Part shown: positions 1 to 10,175 of the stretch, piece after piece
Layout of the letters: the number at the start of each line of letters is the position of its first letter
Position numbering within the stretch: position 1 is the stretch's first letter
NCBI GenBank assembly: GCA_963966185.1
Contig: CAWZYM010000418.1
Span: 196,501 to 260,500 of the forward strand
Source: Rhabditoides inermis
Lineage: Eukaryota > Nematoda > Chromadorea > Rhabditida > Rhabditidae
Length of the DNA stretch: 64,000 nt
Direction: 5' to 3'
The notes under the pieces: generated by a model
Told to the model about the DNA's origin: nothing
Databases searched by the model: none
Seen by the model: only the letters and a program-made list of their open reading frames with translations
Made by a program: the position numbers and the translations under genes

Positions 1-95
1 CAATACCTTAACACTCGCGCACGCACAGCTAAAAAATGGACGTGTGCACGTCAGCACTAATCAATCGAATAATCGATCGATGTCCCCCCAACAGG

Positions 96-118
96 GAGAG
101 AGAGAGAGAGAGAGAGAA
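96..118 (+). repeat. (GA)n microsatellite
   Basis: Simple GA tract of about 11 repeats following CCCCCCAACAGG. The same position in copies at 12970 and 18013 carries a GA tract of different length. Confidence 0.95.
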
Positions 119-363
119 GACTCCTGCACTCCTCTCCTCCTCCTTCCTCCCCCTCTTACCCCACTCCCTCCAAATTTTCCGCCAAAACATTTGGTATTGG
201 TTTTACGACGGCGTTCAAAGTACCGTATACCTAATACGGACCAAGTTGCAGTACGGAAATTAGGAATACTGTCCATACAGTATTCCTAAGTGAGCGCAGT
301 ACACTCGCGCGTGCAGCTAACAACTGGATGTGCGATAGATATTCAATCGATAATCGATCGATG

Positions 364-365
<2 letters not shown>

Positions 366-402
<37 letters not shown>

Positions 403-499
403 ATAGAGAGATAGAGAGAGAGAGAGAAAGAGAGAGAGAAGACTCTTACATTCCTCTTCTTCTTTTCTCTCTCTCTCTCTCTCTCTCTCCATCTCTCTA
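366..499 (+). repeat. (CA)n, (GA)n and (TC)n microsatellite cluster
   Basis: A CA tract (366-399) passes directly into GA/GATA (400-439). After a 25-bp gap there is a TC tract (465-499). GA facing TC could form a long imperfect hairpin. Open frames across it (poly-RE or poly-SL) are low-complexity artefacts. Confidence 0.95.
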
Positions 500-1324
500 T
501 CATCCCTCCAACTTTTCCATTACTATTTTTCCACAAACCAACTCAAACAATCCACTTCACTTCACTTCAACTTTATTTCACTTCAAACAACTTCAAACAC
601 TTCAAACAACAAACAACAAACAACAAACAAACAAACACTTCAAACTTTAAACTATTTAACTGAACTAAAAACAACCAGGTACGAATACTTTATCCTCACA
701 GAACACAATCAATCTTTTCTTTAATCTTGTTTATTTAGCAGTCGTGATGGTCTTGAGACTGGTAGACACAGAGCGTGGTAGATTCGTCACTTGGTAGAGT
801 CCAGTCCATTGGAGACGGCGCACATAAATGATTGGATTATTGAGGTTTGAGAAAGAGAGATTAGGGAATCAGACAGAAAAAAAACGCACCTCATAACGCC
901 GTCATATGGTCCAGCCGGGCACTGAAAACGGATACTGGAACACGTTATAGGCTGAAATGAGTAAAAGTGAACTACAGAATTAAGGATTACGGTACGTCCT
1001 AATCGATATTCGATCAATGGAAAGGGGCAAAGGTGAGTGATTATGCAACGATTCAGGGGAAAGAGAGAAAGAGGACGACCCTCGCCAAACGAGGGCCGTC
1101 TCCCAATCTCTCCCACCCCCGATATCGTTCAAATCTACAGTCGGTACGAAACTACTGTAATCTACAGTAACCCCGACCCACATCTCTTTCCTGCTGCTCC
1201 CCGGAGAGGATGGCGAAGTCGGCGGCCAGCTGACAGATCGGTAGATGCAGGTGTAGTCGGCTGGAACGGTAACGTCATTATCAATCGATATTCTGTTGAA
1301 AATCAATCGATACTCAACAGAAAG

Positions 1325-1353
1325 GGAGAGAGAGAGGGAGAGAGAGAGGGGGG

Positions 1354-1394
<41 letters not shown>
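1325..1394 (+). repeat. (GA)n microsatellite
   Basis: About 70 bp of GA interrupted by GGGGGGAGC. It directly precedes the GC-rich minisatellite. The equivalent tract in copy II is at 14165-14243. Confidence 0.95.
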
Positions 1395-1397
<3 letters not shown>

Positions 1398-1479
1398 TCA
1401 CCTCTCTGTTCTGCAATGCCTCTCCTCCACGGCGGCAGGTGCAGGCGGCCATCCAACGGCCGCGGCAGGTGCGGCTGGG

Positions 1480-1935
1480 GCAGCAGCTCCCGGACGGCGG
1501 CAGCAGGGGCGGCGGGTCCGGGGCGGGAGCAGCAGCACACGGCCCGGTAGCAGGGGCAGGGGCAGCCGGACGGCGGCGGCAGGGTCGGCGGGTCCGGGGC
1601 GGGAGCAGCAGCACACGGCCCGGTAGCAGGGGCAGGGGCAGCCGGACGGCGGCGGCAGGGTCGGCGGGTCCGGGGCGGGAGCAGCTTCAGTCCGGCCCGG
1701 CAGCAGGGGCAGGGGCAGCCGGACGGCGGCAGCAGGGGCGGCGGGTCCGGGGCGGGAGCAGCTTCAGTCCGGCCCGGCAGCAGGGGCAGGGGCAGCCGGA
1801 CGGCGGCAGCAGGGGCGGCGGGTCCGGGGCGGGAGCAGCTTCAGCCCGGCCCGGCAGCAGGGGCAGGGGCAGCCGGACGGCGGCGGCAGGGGCGGCGGGT
1901 CCGGGTGCGGCGGGTCCGGGGCGGCGGGTCCGGTA
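1480..1935 (+). repeat. GC-rich minisatellite
   Basis: Tandem units of roughly 75-80 bp built from GGCGGGTCCGGGGCGGGAGC and GCAGCCGGACGGCGGC, at least five imperfect copies. Glycine/arginine- or proline-rich open frames here exist in all phases and come from GC content. The segment lies where copies II, III and IV carry other GC-rich minisatellites. Confidence 0.85.
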
Positions 1936-2316
1936 CTACAGTAAGCTACGGTAACTACAGTATCCCCTCCCCCCTCCCCACCTGCGGCTCCGGCGGCGGG
2001 CGGCGGGTCCGGGTGCGGCGGCGGCGGGTCCGGGGCGGGGGGGGGGGGGGTCCGGGGCGGGGCGGCGGCTCCGGGTCGGGGAGGGGAGGGGGAGGGGGGA
2101 GGAAGGTACCTGTCAGCCGCCCAGCACGGCCGCCGCCGCATCAACTGACCACTCACCCCCCGTCATTCCTTACCTCACCTTTCGCCCCGCCCACTTCATT
2201 ATGCGCGCATGCAAATGAAGCATTCCCGCCACCGCGCGCGCGGTGCAAGCTAATTCTCCTAATTTATTCCTTGCGCAGAAAATTGCCTTCCCACTCTCAA
2301 GTATATCAATGACTAG

Positions 2317-2690
2317 CATCGACGAACTTGGTAGGCAAATGGAGCATGCTTCTGAGGGGGCGGCGCTCGTACTACCGTATGCTCGCCGCTGCGCGACTCG
2401 CTCGGGGAGCGACGAGAGAGAGACGCGCGTGCTCGCCGCTGCGCGGCTCGCTCAGCGTACTGTAGCTACCGCAGTATGCCTGTAGCGACAGTCGCGCAGT
2501 TGGCGCCGCGCGCGCACTTTCGCCTCTCGTAGTTGGGTTTTTTGCGGAAAATTTGCGATTCCCGACGCGTTCTCTCTACTACTTTTGCGTTATGCGGCAT
2601 GAAAATGTGCGAGATGAGAGAAGAAACGACAAAGGAGAACCGAAGATCGACAAAGTTCCGGTCAAAGTTATTAAGAAGCAAATCACCAAG
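2317..2690 (+). repeat. Spacer repeat between composite repeat and Helitron, copy 1
   Basis: Starts CATCGACGAA right after GACTAG, then GCTTCTGAGGGGGCGGCG, two GCTCGCCGCTGCGCG blocks, TACTGTAGCTACCGCAGTA, and CTTTCGCCTCTCGTAGTTGG. The same order occurs at 14952-15320, and parts at 57460-57670 and 59588-59990. No gene seen. It is probably an older dispersed repeat that serves as the right flank of several GACTAG-ending elements. Confidence 0.7.
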
Positions 2691-2800
2691 AGTCCACTAA
2701 CATTCCACTTCATTCCACACATACCGTAAAACATGAAATAGACACAACACGGATAATATGAAAATATTTATTGATCAAGCAAGAAAAACCGATGGAGGGT
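2652..2800 (-). mobile_element. Helitron 3' terminal region, copy 1
   Basis: Contains CGACAAAGTTCCG, TTATTAAGAAG, CATTCCACTTCATTCC, ACACAACACGGATAAT and TTTATTGATCAAGCAAG. All recur in the same order at 59952-60112 downstream of the second Helitron gene, and in part at 9760-9830. Both genes are on the minus strand, so this is their 3' side. The exact element end cannot be fixed because the flank beyond it is also shared. Confidence 0.6.
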
Positions 2801-2912
2801 AAAAGAATCTATGATCATAGAAAATAAATTCTGAATGTTAGTTATAATAGTAGATTTCCGCGTATTATATTGATCAGTAGTCTTTTAATTTTAATTTTTT
2901 TAATGAAGAAAT

Positions 2913-3345
2913 GATAGTTATACTACTTTTGTCAAGGGGTACATCCAGGGTACACACATCATGACATAAGTAGTATAACTATCGAAATTGTTTGCTTATC
3001 ATAAGGCGGAACATCAACGGTTCGCACATCACGATGAATTGATTTTCTTTGACATTATGAAACTTGTGATTAAAAATATTGATGCTACTTATGTCAAGGG
3101 GTACATCCAGGGCACACACATCATGACGTAAACAACATAACCATCAAAATTCATAATTAATCATCAAGGGGAACATCCAGAATTCGCACATCATGATGAA
3201 TAGTTTTTATTTGAACTTTATGGAAATAGTGATGCTACTTTTGTCAAGGGGTACATCCAGGGCACACACATCATGACAGAAGAAGCATAACTATTATCAA
3301 TGTCAGGGGGTACATCCAGGGCACACACATCAAGACATCGATTTA
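2913..3345. repeat. Array of hairpin-forming repeats in the Helitron 3' region
   Basis: Four strong and two weaker copies of a roughly 35-bp motif beginning GTCAAGGGGTACATCCAGGG and ending CACACATCATGAC. Strong copies start near 2931, 3093, 3243 and 3300; weaker ones lie near 3000 and 3165. The first copy sits inside a near-perfect inverted repeat: arms 2914-2934 and 2963-2984, both reading GATAGTTATACTACTT with one mismatch further in. The arms of the other copies are degenerate. The second Helitron lacks this array. It lies between the stop codon (3433) and the 3' terminal region, so it would be in the 3' UTR or subterminal DNA. Confidence 0.8.
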
Positions 3346-3432
3346 AACATAGATAACAATTGCAATGGTATTTAATGAATTTTAATCAAATTTTCGAGAG
3401 GTTTCGTTTTACTACAGTATTCGTCAAGGAGA

Positions 3433-6400
3433 TCATAGATTTACAATATCCTTGTACACAATATTTCTCACCAGCATCTGAGGTTCACCATTTGCATCAG
3501 GAACAAGAGGCCATTTAGTATACACTTGGAGACCTTTAGAGCTGCGAATGCGGGAAAACGCCACATAAAGTTGACCATGAGAAAAAGGTTTGTCGCGGAG
3601 AATAATTCCAACTTTATCGAATGTCTGACCTTGAGATTTATTTATCGTCATGGCATATGATAGGCGCACGGGAAATTGAATTCTTTCGTATGCTAAGTCA
3701 CTTTTAATATCTTCATATTTTAAACGAATTTTAGGAATCATGACCGGTTGATCAGAGCCATTTGTAAGATTTTTGCAAAGCAATATAGTGTCACTGATAG
3801 CGGTAATTATGAGTCTGGTTCCGTTACAGAGCCCTTCAGCAACATTCAAATTTCTCAGTAACATTACTATGCACCCAACTTTTAGTTTTAGTTTATGCGG
3901 AGGGAATCCAGAAGGTGTATCTTTCCAAATGTGTTCCATATTTGCTGCAAAACGAACACGACATCTTCCCGATGTTCCAGACAGATAATCGAGTGGAGCG
4001 TCCATTGAGACACACTCCACCGTATCACCTGAGCACTTACTCAAAATGTATTCATTTATGTGAAGGGAATCTTGATTTTTCAAAACCAAAATAGCTCGTT
4101 TGGCTATTTCCACGCTATCAGCGAGTATTGTAGCATCATACATTTTATCAATTATGTCAGACTCACTCATAGCAATATTTTCAGAAGGTATTTTGAGACA
4201 TCCATGTATTTTTTCGTGATTTCCATTACCCACAGATTCAAGGAATTTTACGAAATCTTTCTCATCCGCATTTACACGCATGTTTTGTGTGAGTTTGTAG
4301 TGTTTGAACAGTGACCAAAACTTACTTTTATTGACGCATTCGTTAATGGATGTGATAGGGTCACGATGCTTCACTACGGGTAGCAATTGTTTCCAGTCAC
4401 CACCAAGAATCATTACGGTTCCACCGAACGGTTTTTTGTCCAGATCAACAGGAGCCACAAGTCTAAGAGCACCGTCAGCACAGTCCAAAGCATACCTATG
4501 CGACATAGTGCATTCATCCCAAATTATTACTTCCGCTTCTGCAAGATTTCGACCAGCGTTGGTGTGAGATTTGATATGGCTTTTACTATCTTCATTGAGG
4601 TCAAGGGGAAGGTAAAATGCAGCATGAACCGTTCTCCCGCCTTCCAACAACGTCGCAGCAATACCAGTTGATGCAACCACAACAACTTTTTTGCCAAGTT
4701 TTTGACATTCTTGAATTATTCTTTGATATACAAAAGTTTTTCCTGTGCCACCACTGCCTTGCAACGAAAAGCAGTAATTTGTACGTGCTTGCTTAGATTG
4801 ACCAACAGTTTGCATCACATCGTTTACAAATGTTTGTTGTTCACGGTTTAGATTACCATTCGAACCATTTCCATGATGACTGACTGCACCGTCAGGATTA
4901 GATTGATCATTTGCGGGAGGAGGAATTCCATAATCTATCAGTTTAGAACCATGTTGTTCAAGAATCCATTGTACTCTTCTCTTTGCAGTTTCTATGTTTT
5001 GATCCACAGTTTTGGAAATATTTCGTGGAGCCATGTATTCTTTGTATTTGTCCCATAGCGCAAGCGCATTAGGGGGTTGGCAATGCATCAATATTGATGC
5101 GAATAAACTCCTTAATTGTTTAGGCATATTTTTATCTTTAGCCTCATCGAGGGTGCGATCCCAAATAGTATTGTCATTAATGAGACCTGCGCGTACAGCT
5201 GCTTCATGGTAAGAGTTGTATACCACTGAGTTGACGGTCAATCCGTCTTTCCATGAAAACACTGGTCGAGAAAGGAGAATCAATCGGAAAGCGAAAAGTT
5301 CAGTTTGGCGAGGGCTCACTTCTCCCAAACGAGTGACTTTACGTATACGACGAACATGTGGTGTGAATACTCCATTTTTTTCATCGTAACGGAAATTAAT
5401 CGCAACATCTTCAAATTTCATCTTTTTCACGTTATCATCCTTGGTCGTACTCATAAGATCAAAATAGGCCTTGAGCATAGTATGTTTATTAGGTGATTTT
5501 GGTTGTTTTCCAAACGCATAATAAAGGTTCTCTGCACCCTGGAGATGTACGTGAAGAATTTTTACGACATGCGTGGAGTACACGAGTTTATATCCTCGGA
5601 GGCGCCATGCTGCCTCGACAGGCGACACATACCGTAAAGCAGTGTGGATTTGAGCCTCGTCAAAGTTTACGTTACCCTTTTCGTCCATGTATTTTTTCAG
5701 TTCTTCCATGTTTCCCGAATTCACAACTCCAATAAGTGTATCCACCCCTTTTGTGATATATTTTGATATGTACTTGATAGTTTTGCTACTCGCCACATAC
5801 TCAACATTGATGTGACATTGGAGTGCCAGAAGAAGAAATGGGTTGTATGGTACTACATCACGATTAGTGATGTGTACTTGTTTCTTATTATCAAAGTACT
5901 CTTGTCGGATATTTGCGGGACGAGGATAAAGCGGTCTGCCGCAAGGCAACAATCCATAATCGTCTCGATAAGGTTGAGGGAAGTTCTTTTTACAATATGC
6001 AGGGTTTTTCTGCCGGCATTGATAATGAGGTTTATTAGAACAAGGTTTATGAATCATAAGTTTAATAACGAGTTCCCGTAACTTAAGTTTGTCGGCATAA
6101 TCGGGATCAGAATCTTTTGTTTTTTCATCAGGCAGTTCAGGAATTTCAGCTTTTATGTATTCACATATTTCTTTCTCTGTCAATTGTCTGGTCAAAGTGA
6201 CAAGCAAATGACAATGAACCATTCCTCGTTTTTGAAATTCAATTCTATACCACATAGCGGCAACTTCGCCAAAGATTTTTTTAACTCGAATCAAGTCCAC
6301 AACCTGTTTGAATTTTTCGTGACACACTCTCGCGACAATGTCTGGATCGTTATCTGCATTTGCTCCGATAAGGTTTTCTTGAATTTCAGGCCAGTTTTCA

Positions 6401-9400
6401 TTACCAGTAATTGTGATAAAGAACGTGGGTTTACCGCAATGCGCGACTATAGCCATGCCGTTATGATACTGTTCTTGACACCAACGATAACTTCCCACGT
6501 ATGTACGCGGTAAGTACACGAAAGAACCCAATTTTATCTTATAGAAATCAAGTCTGCGCTGAATAGCTTCCATGTATTCATTTCTATTGATTTTGCATAA
6601 CTCAATTTGTGTTTTAGTTATGCCATGCAAACGAGCAGCTTCAATCCGAGTGTAGTTGAATAAATTGAATAGAGGTGTTATCCTACCCATACCAAGTAAC
6701 CAATGATTTGTTAAATTTTCGTCGGTGCGACGAGTGCAATATATGAAATGCTCTCGTTGAGATACGAACTGACGCTTTTTAGAACGAGATTTGTTTTCAG
6801 TTCCTTCCGTTTCCAGATTCATATCGTCATCATCACTCACATCTGGCTCTGCCTGATCACGAGATGTTTCAAGGGAAACTTTGTCTCTCATCGAAATGTA
6901 GGGAACACCGGTTTGATAGAATTGATTGCCGTCAGGAAATAGTAATGGAAAGGTGAGAGGCGTAGCGTTTCTATCGAAGAACGGCATTTCAGAAAATTGT
7001 CCACGATGTTTATCATATACGATGGTGCCATGTTGAATTTCTTCGGCGGTTGGAGGTCTTTCCGTACTCGCATAAAGCAAAGCAACGTTATTTGTTGTTG
7101 GGAGATTGAGTGTTCCTTCATGTGCGTTTCCAATAAGATACTGATCTCTTTCTTTGCGGTATTGCAAGAAACACATTTGTATATATGTCTGTTCATCTTG
7201 ACCTGTTTGCAAACGCAATTGTTCTTTCCGACGCTCTGCTTGAAGCATCAAATCGTACATTTGCAAATATGCACGTGTATATGGGTTGTGTTCCTTCATG
7301 CACTGTATCAATCCAGTCAAAATATCGTGATCTAAGTCTTTATCCGCCACATCGAAATGTGTTTTTTCAGGAATATAGTAATGTTGCGCAAAAGCAGCAC
7401 ATTCTCTTCCCGATGGTACCAAATGACAAATTCCAGCTCTCATGTTGCCTTGAAGAACGGTTATGGGTTCACCTCGAGGTAAGTTTTGAACCGTGTTAAA
7501 TGATAGAGAGGCCATAGACAGTAGTTGATTGTATCGGTGCAACATTCTGTAGCACTGTGTCATGGGTTGACGTTGTTCAAGAGTAGGGTTGACCGCGTCG
7601 TATAATTTTACAAATTCAGGACGTGTTGTACGTTTAAAGGGTGAATCTTCAATGTGAACTTCCCCATTTTTGCAACACGCACCGTGACTTTCAGTTGCGA
7701 AATTATTACTTTTACAAAATTCATGTTTGCAAGGAATCATGGGTCCGAGATGTTGATAGTCAGGAAAATCGTGATACTTACTTGCTGCGTTGAAAAAGTT
7801 GTAAGTTTTTCGTTGGTATTTTCCTGTTTTTCGGCTGACATCAGCTTGACGTCGATCGACAATTCTACGTCTTTTAATAATTTCATCATTTTGTGTGAGT
7901 TGTGTTGAAATTTTTGATGCATCCATTTGCAGCTGATTATGTTTTTTGTTTGCATTTTGATGAATTTGAGAAGGAAAACCAGTTTGTATAGATGCAGTTT
8001 GATAAGAATCTTTGGCAATGAGATTATACATTGCATTCATAGTGTTTTGATTGATAGAATTAGATTCAGATTTCTGAGTATCATCCGTGTTTAGAATGGG
8101 TGTAATTGTACCAGTGGTTTGCAATTGTTTTAATGCTTTATTGACTGATGATTTTGTGTTAACTGATTGTTGATTTTGGTTTTGTGCCATAGCAATGATC
8201 TTAGCAATTTTATCCTCATCTACAGTTTCTTTTGTTTGCTGTTGACGACGTTTTTTCGCCTTGTCAGAGCCAGACCTACACTGTCTTTTTTTGGTTGGTG
8301 TGTTGACGGTGACATTGTCATCGAATCGTGCAGTGATTCCAGACATGACACCATCTTCAGAGTTCAACAAAGACATATTCGAGTTTGAAGGAGCCGTGTG
8401 AACCGGAGTTGAGTCTATCATTGATACGTTCGAATTGGATGTAGCCGCGCTCATAGGCTGTGGCATAGGTTCATTGTGGGAAGAGGTAGACTCGATCGAG
8501 GATGACAGAGCTGCTCGTTTACGATAAGCTATTAGGTTTTTCTTTTGAGGTGATATGGGCTTCTGATTTTTTACGCGTATCATTGGTATGGCCGGAGGAG
8601 GCATGGAAGTAGGAAGCACAGCTGGTGCTTGATTCGGAGAAACCATCCTCGCAGACGCAGGATGAGTTATCGTATGCCTGGACATGGGCGATTGAAACGG
8701 CGGAACCTTGATAGGAGCCGTGATAGGAGGCACACTAGGAAGTGCAGGAAACTGCGGCATTCCAATATGTGCAAAAGGAACGAGAGGAGCGGGATTGGGG
8801 ACAAATGTAGCAACACTGCTGTATGATGGCCCGTTATGCGTCATCATTTGTGGCTGAGGCAGAAGAAAAGGCTGGTGAATGATGCGGCGCCTCGTGTCAA
8901 GCTCATTCTGCACATGAGCACGATATGCGGCCACCAAAGCAGGGGTGTGCATTGTGTTGCAGATACCGCGATTGTTTAATAGATTGTCGATGTTTCGAAG
9001 AACAAAGAATCCACAAGACTTATAGTCACGTTGCTGATCGCTGCGGAGACTATCGCTGACCTGTGCGGGTACGGATTGACCAGGAATGAGATAAGGAATG
9101 AGGAATGTGCGCAGATGGTGGAGGACAGGGTCTGTGTTAGAAATACGAATGCCGCTGAACATGCTGTCCACGTAGAACAGCGTGTTGTTGCGAACATTGT
9201 AAATGAACATGTAAAAGTGCCCATCTACACTGAGAGCCGCATTGTAGCGGTGACCAGGAAAGGTGAGAATGGGAAAGATCAGAAAGTTAGGAAAGGGGCT
9301 TGTCTCATTGAATTTAGCAAGAAACATGTTCATGTCATTCAACTGGAAACGACTGAGAAAGGCAGTAGGATGACACAGATCAATTTGATCGTATTGCTGC

Positions 9401-9531
9401 CAATAGTCTACGCTCACAACCCACACGTCACGAGTTATTGCATTGGAAACAATTGACTGACAGATAATGTTGAAATCCTCATTATCCAAGGAAGTTCCGG
9501 TATCGGTGTAATTGACAATAGGTCGGAACAT
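3433..9531 (-). CDS. Helitron transposase: ULP1-like protease, Rep (HUH) and Pif1-type helicase
   Basis: Single uninterrupted frame of 2032 residues starting with ATG; it acts on DNA in rolling-circle transposition. Residues 1-220 resemble a ULP1/C48 cysteine protease: H105, D122, Q167 and C173 (in QQRDYKSCGFF), with H-to-D spacing of 17 as in yeast Ulp1. Residues 220-560 are Pro/Ser/Asn/Gln-rich with a basic stretch near 414-432 (possible nuclear signal). A Cys/His cluster at 601-620 may bind zinc. The Helitron Rep domain spans about 925-1330: HUH motif H1106/H1108 in GMVHCHLL, the two tyrosines Y1254 and Y1258 in KYISKYITKG, and a Cys/His group at 1164-1180. The helicase spans about 1560-2010: Walker A GSGGTGKT (1592-1599), Walker B WDEC (1671-1674), motif VI AFSRIRSSKG with R1994. 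All catalytic residues are present and there is no frameshift, so the gene may be autonomous. Confidence 0.95.
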   Translation of the reverse strand: MFRPIVNYTDTGTSLDNEDFNIICQSIVSNAITRDVWVVSVDYWQQYDQIDLCHPTAFLSRFQLNDMNMFLAKFNETSPFPNFLIFPILTFPGHRYNAALSVDGHFYMFIYNVRNNTLFYVDSMFSGIRISNTDPVLHHLRTFLIPYLIPGQSVPAQVSDSLRSDQQRDYKSCGFFVLRNIDNLLNNRGICNTMHTPALVAAYRAHVQNELDTRRRIIHQPFLLPQPQMMTHNGPSYSSVATFVPNPAPLVPFAHIGMPQFPALPSVPPITAPIKVPPFQSPMSRHTITHPASARMVSPNQAPAVLPTSMPPPAIPMIRVKNQKPISPQKKNLIAYRKRAALSSSIESTSSHNEPMPQPMSAATSNSNVSMIDSTPVHTAPSNSNMSLLNSEDGVMSGITARFDDNVTVNTPTKKRQCRSGSDKAKKRRQQQTKETVDEDKIAKIIAMAQNQNQQSVNTKSSVNKALKQLQTTGTITPILNTDDTQKSESNSINQNTMNAMYNLIAKDSYQTASIQTGFPSQIHQNANKKHNQLQMDASKISTQLTQNDEIIKRRRIVDRRQADVSRKTGKYQRKTYNFFNAASKYHDFPDYQHLGPMIPCKHEFCKSNNFATESHGACCKNGEVHIEDSPFKRTTRPEFVKLYDAVNPTLEQRQPMTQCYRMLHRYNQLLSMASLSFNTVQNLPRGEPITVLQGNMRAGICHLVPSGRECAAFAQHYYIPEKTHFDVADKDLDHDILTGLIQCMKEHNPYTRAYLQMYDLMLQAERRKEQLRLQTGQDEQTYIQMCFLQYRKERDQYLIGNAHEGTLNLPTTNNVALLYASTERPPTAEEIQHGTIVYDKHRGQFSEMPFFDRNATPLTFPLLFPDGNQFYQTGVPYISMRDKVSLETSRDQAEPDVSDDDDMNLETEGTENKSRSKKRQFVSQREHFIYCTRRTDENLTNHWLLGMGRITPLFNLFNYTRIEAARLHGITKTQIELCKINRNEYMEAIQRRLDFYKIKLGSFVYLPRTYVGSYRWCQEQYHNGMAIVAHCGKPTFFITITGNENWPEIQENLIGANADNDPDIVARVCHEKFKQVVDLIRVKKIFGEVAAMWYRIEFQKRGMVHCHLLVTLTRQLTEKEICEYIKAEIPELPDEKTKDSDPDYADKLKLRELVIKLMIHKPCSNKPHYQCRQKNPAYCKKNFPQPYRDDYGLLPCGRPLYPRPANIRQEYFDNKKQVHITNRDVVPYNPFLLLALQCHINVEYVASSKTIKYISKYITKGVDTLIGVVNSGNMEELKKYMDEKGNVNFDEAQIHTALRYVSPVEAAWRLRGYKLVYSTHVVKILHVHLQGAENLYYAFGKQPKSPNKHTMLKAYFDLMSTTKDDNVKKMKFEDVAINFRYDEKNGVFTPHVRRIRKVTRLGEVSPRQTELFAFRLILLSRPVFSWKDGLTVNSVVYNSYHEAAVRAGLINDNTIWDRTLDEAKDKNMPKQLRSLFASILMHCQPPNALALWDKYKEYMAPRNISKTVDQNIETAKRRVQWILEQHGSKLIDYGIPPPANDQSNPDGAVSHHGNGSNGNLNREQQTFVNDVMQTVGQSKQARTNYCFSLQGSGGTGKTFVYQRIIQECQKLGKKVVVVASTGIAATLLEGGRTVHAAFYLPLDLNEDSKSHIKSHTNAGRNLAEAEVIIWDECTMSHRYALDCADGALRLVAPVDLDKKPFGGTVMILGGDWKQLLPVVKHRDPITSINECVNKSKFWSLFKHYKLTQNMRVNADEKDFVKFLESVGNGNHEKIHGCLKIPSENIAMSESDIIDKMYDATILADSVEIAKRAILVLKNQDSLHINEYILSKCSGDTVECVSMDAPLDYLSGTSGRCRVRFAANMEHIWKDTPSGFPPHKLKLKVGCIVMLLRNLNVAEGLCNGTRLIITAISDTILLCKNLTNGSDQPVMIPKIRLKYEDIKSDLAYERIQFPVRLSYAMTINKSQGQTFDKVGIILRDKPFSHGQLYVAFSRIRSSKGLQVYTKWPLVPDANGEPQMLVRNIVYKDIVNL

Positions 9532-9745
9532 CTACATGTTAACTTGAGGTACAATACTGAAAGAAAGCGCACCTCACAAGAAAGCTGATGACCAGAAGAC
9601 GAGTCGACTGGTCGGAAGGTAGAACAGAGAAAGAATGATGATGCTGTCATTTTTCGAGTCGAGACGACATCTAATTTGTACACACTTAGAATAACCCGCC
9701 CACTTCCATGCACAACTCAACTGACGGAAAACGGTTCTTTACTAC
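9532..9745 (-). other. 5' flank of Helitron gene
   Basis: The 214 bp upstream of the Helitron start codon. I see no second gene and no clear TATA box. It must include the 5' UTR and promoter of the 2032-residue gene if this copy is expressed. The second Helitron's 5' flank lies outside the window, so no comparison was possible. Confidence 0.4.
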
Positions 9746-9838
9746 CACGTCTCCACTTTATTCCACACATTCCGTAAAACATGAAATAGATACAACATGG
9801 ATAATATGAAAAGATTTATTGATCAAGCAAACCACAAC
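9745..9838 (-). mobile_element. Third copy of the Helitron 3' terminal sequence
   Basis: CACTTTATTCCACACATTCC, GTAAAACATGAAATAGA and TTTATTGATCAAGCAA match 2700-2790 and 60020-60095. It lies directly behind the Helitron gene's 5' side and downstream of the 299-residue gene. The latter may therefore sit in a second, tandem Helitron-related element of the same orientation. Confidence 0.6.
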
Positions 9839-10175
9839 CACAAAACAAGCAAACCAGAACCACAAAACAATCACCAGGATCATTATACATAAATGCACAT
9901 TTTATAATGAAAACTCAATTGTATCATATATTAATTGCATTATAATTGTCATAAGATGAATTCAATGGAACACATTTAATCTGGAAAAAGTTATATATCA
10001 AATAATCTATGACATTTAAGATGATCACCTTGAGGGATATGCGAAGGAGTGAAAGACAATGCCAAGTTATCGTATTTGGAATGTTTTCTGAATGAAAATG
10101 TTAGGGTTTATATTATAAAATAGTACCTTAATATACTCATTGTGAAGTTGATGTTGTGATATCATGCATTCTTGA
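9839..10175. other. AT-rich 3' flank of the 299-residue gene
   Basis: AT-rich stretch with two CCACAACCACAAAAC repeats at 9829-9868. No open frame worth calling. It is probably the 3' UTR and downstream DNA of the minus-strand gene that ends at 10176. Confidence 0.5.

Larger units (their letters stand above)
1..2316 (+). mobile_element. Composite repeat, copy I (left end outside window)
   Basis: This mosaic repeat recurs at 12884-14951, 17928-19664 and, as its 3' part, about 59100-59587. Order here: leader with ACACTCGCGCACGC and ATCGATCGAT, (GA)n, a conserved block to about 300 with GTACCGTATACCTAAT, (CA)n/(GA)n/(TC)n, an AAACAAC-rich stretch (560-660), a conserved block (680-1300) with TACTGTA/TACAGTA motifs, (GA)n, a GC-rich minisatellite, and a conserved 3' tail. 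The tail has ATGCAAATGA, a GCGCGCGC palindrome and terminal ATGACTAG (2311-2316). No credible coding sequence. The mobile nature is inferred from multiple copies with the same 3' end; the class is unknown. Confidence 0.65.

Noticed and set aside
1037..1954. 305-codon plus-strand open frame (and overlapping minus-strand frames)
   Set aside because: Runs through (GA)n and a GC-rich minisatellite; translation is poly-RE then Gly/Arg-rich. Open frames exist in several phases on both strands.
2913..3345. CRISPR array
   Set aside because: Repeats are few, of unequal conservation, with unequal spacers that contain degenerate inverted-repeat arms; the context is eukaryotic.
3773..9456. Plus-strand open frames opposite the Helitron gene
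   Set aside because: Antisense shadows of a well-supported coding frame; no domains.
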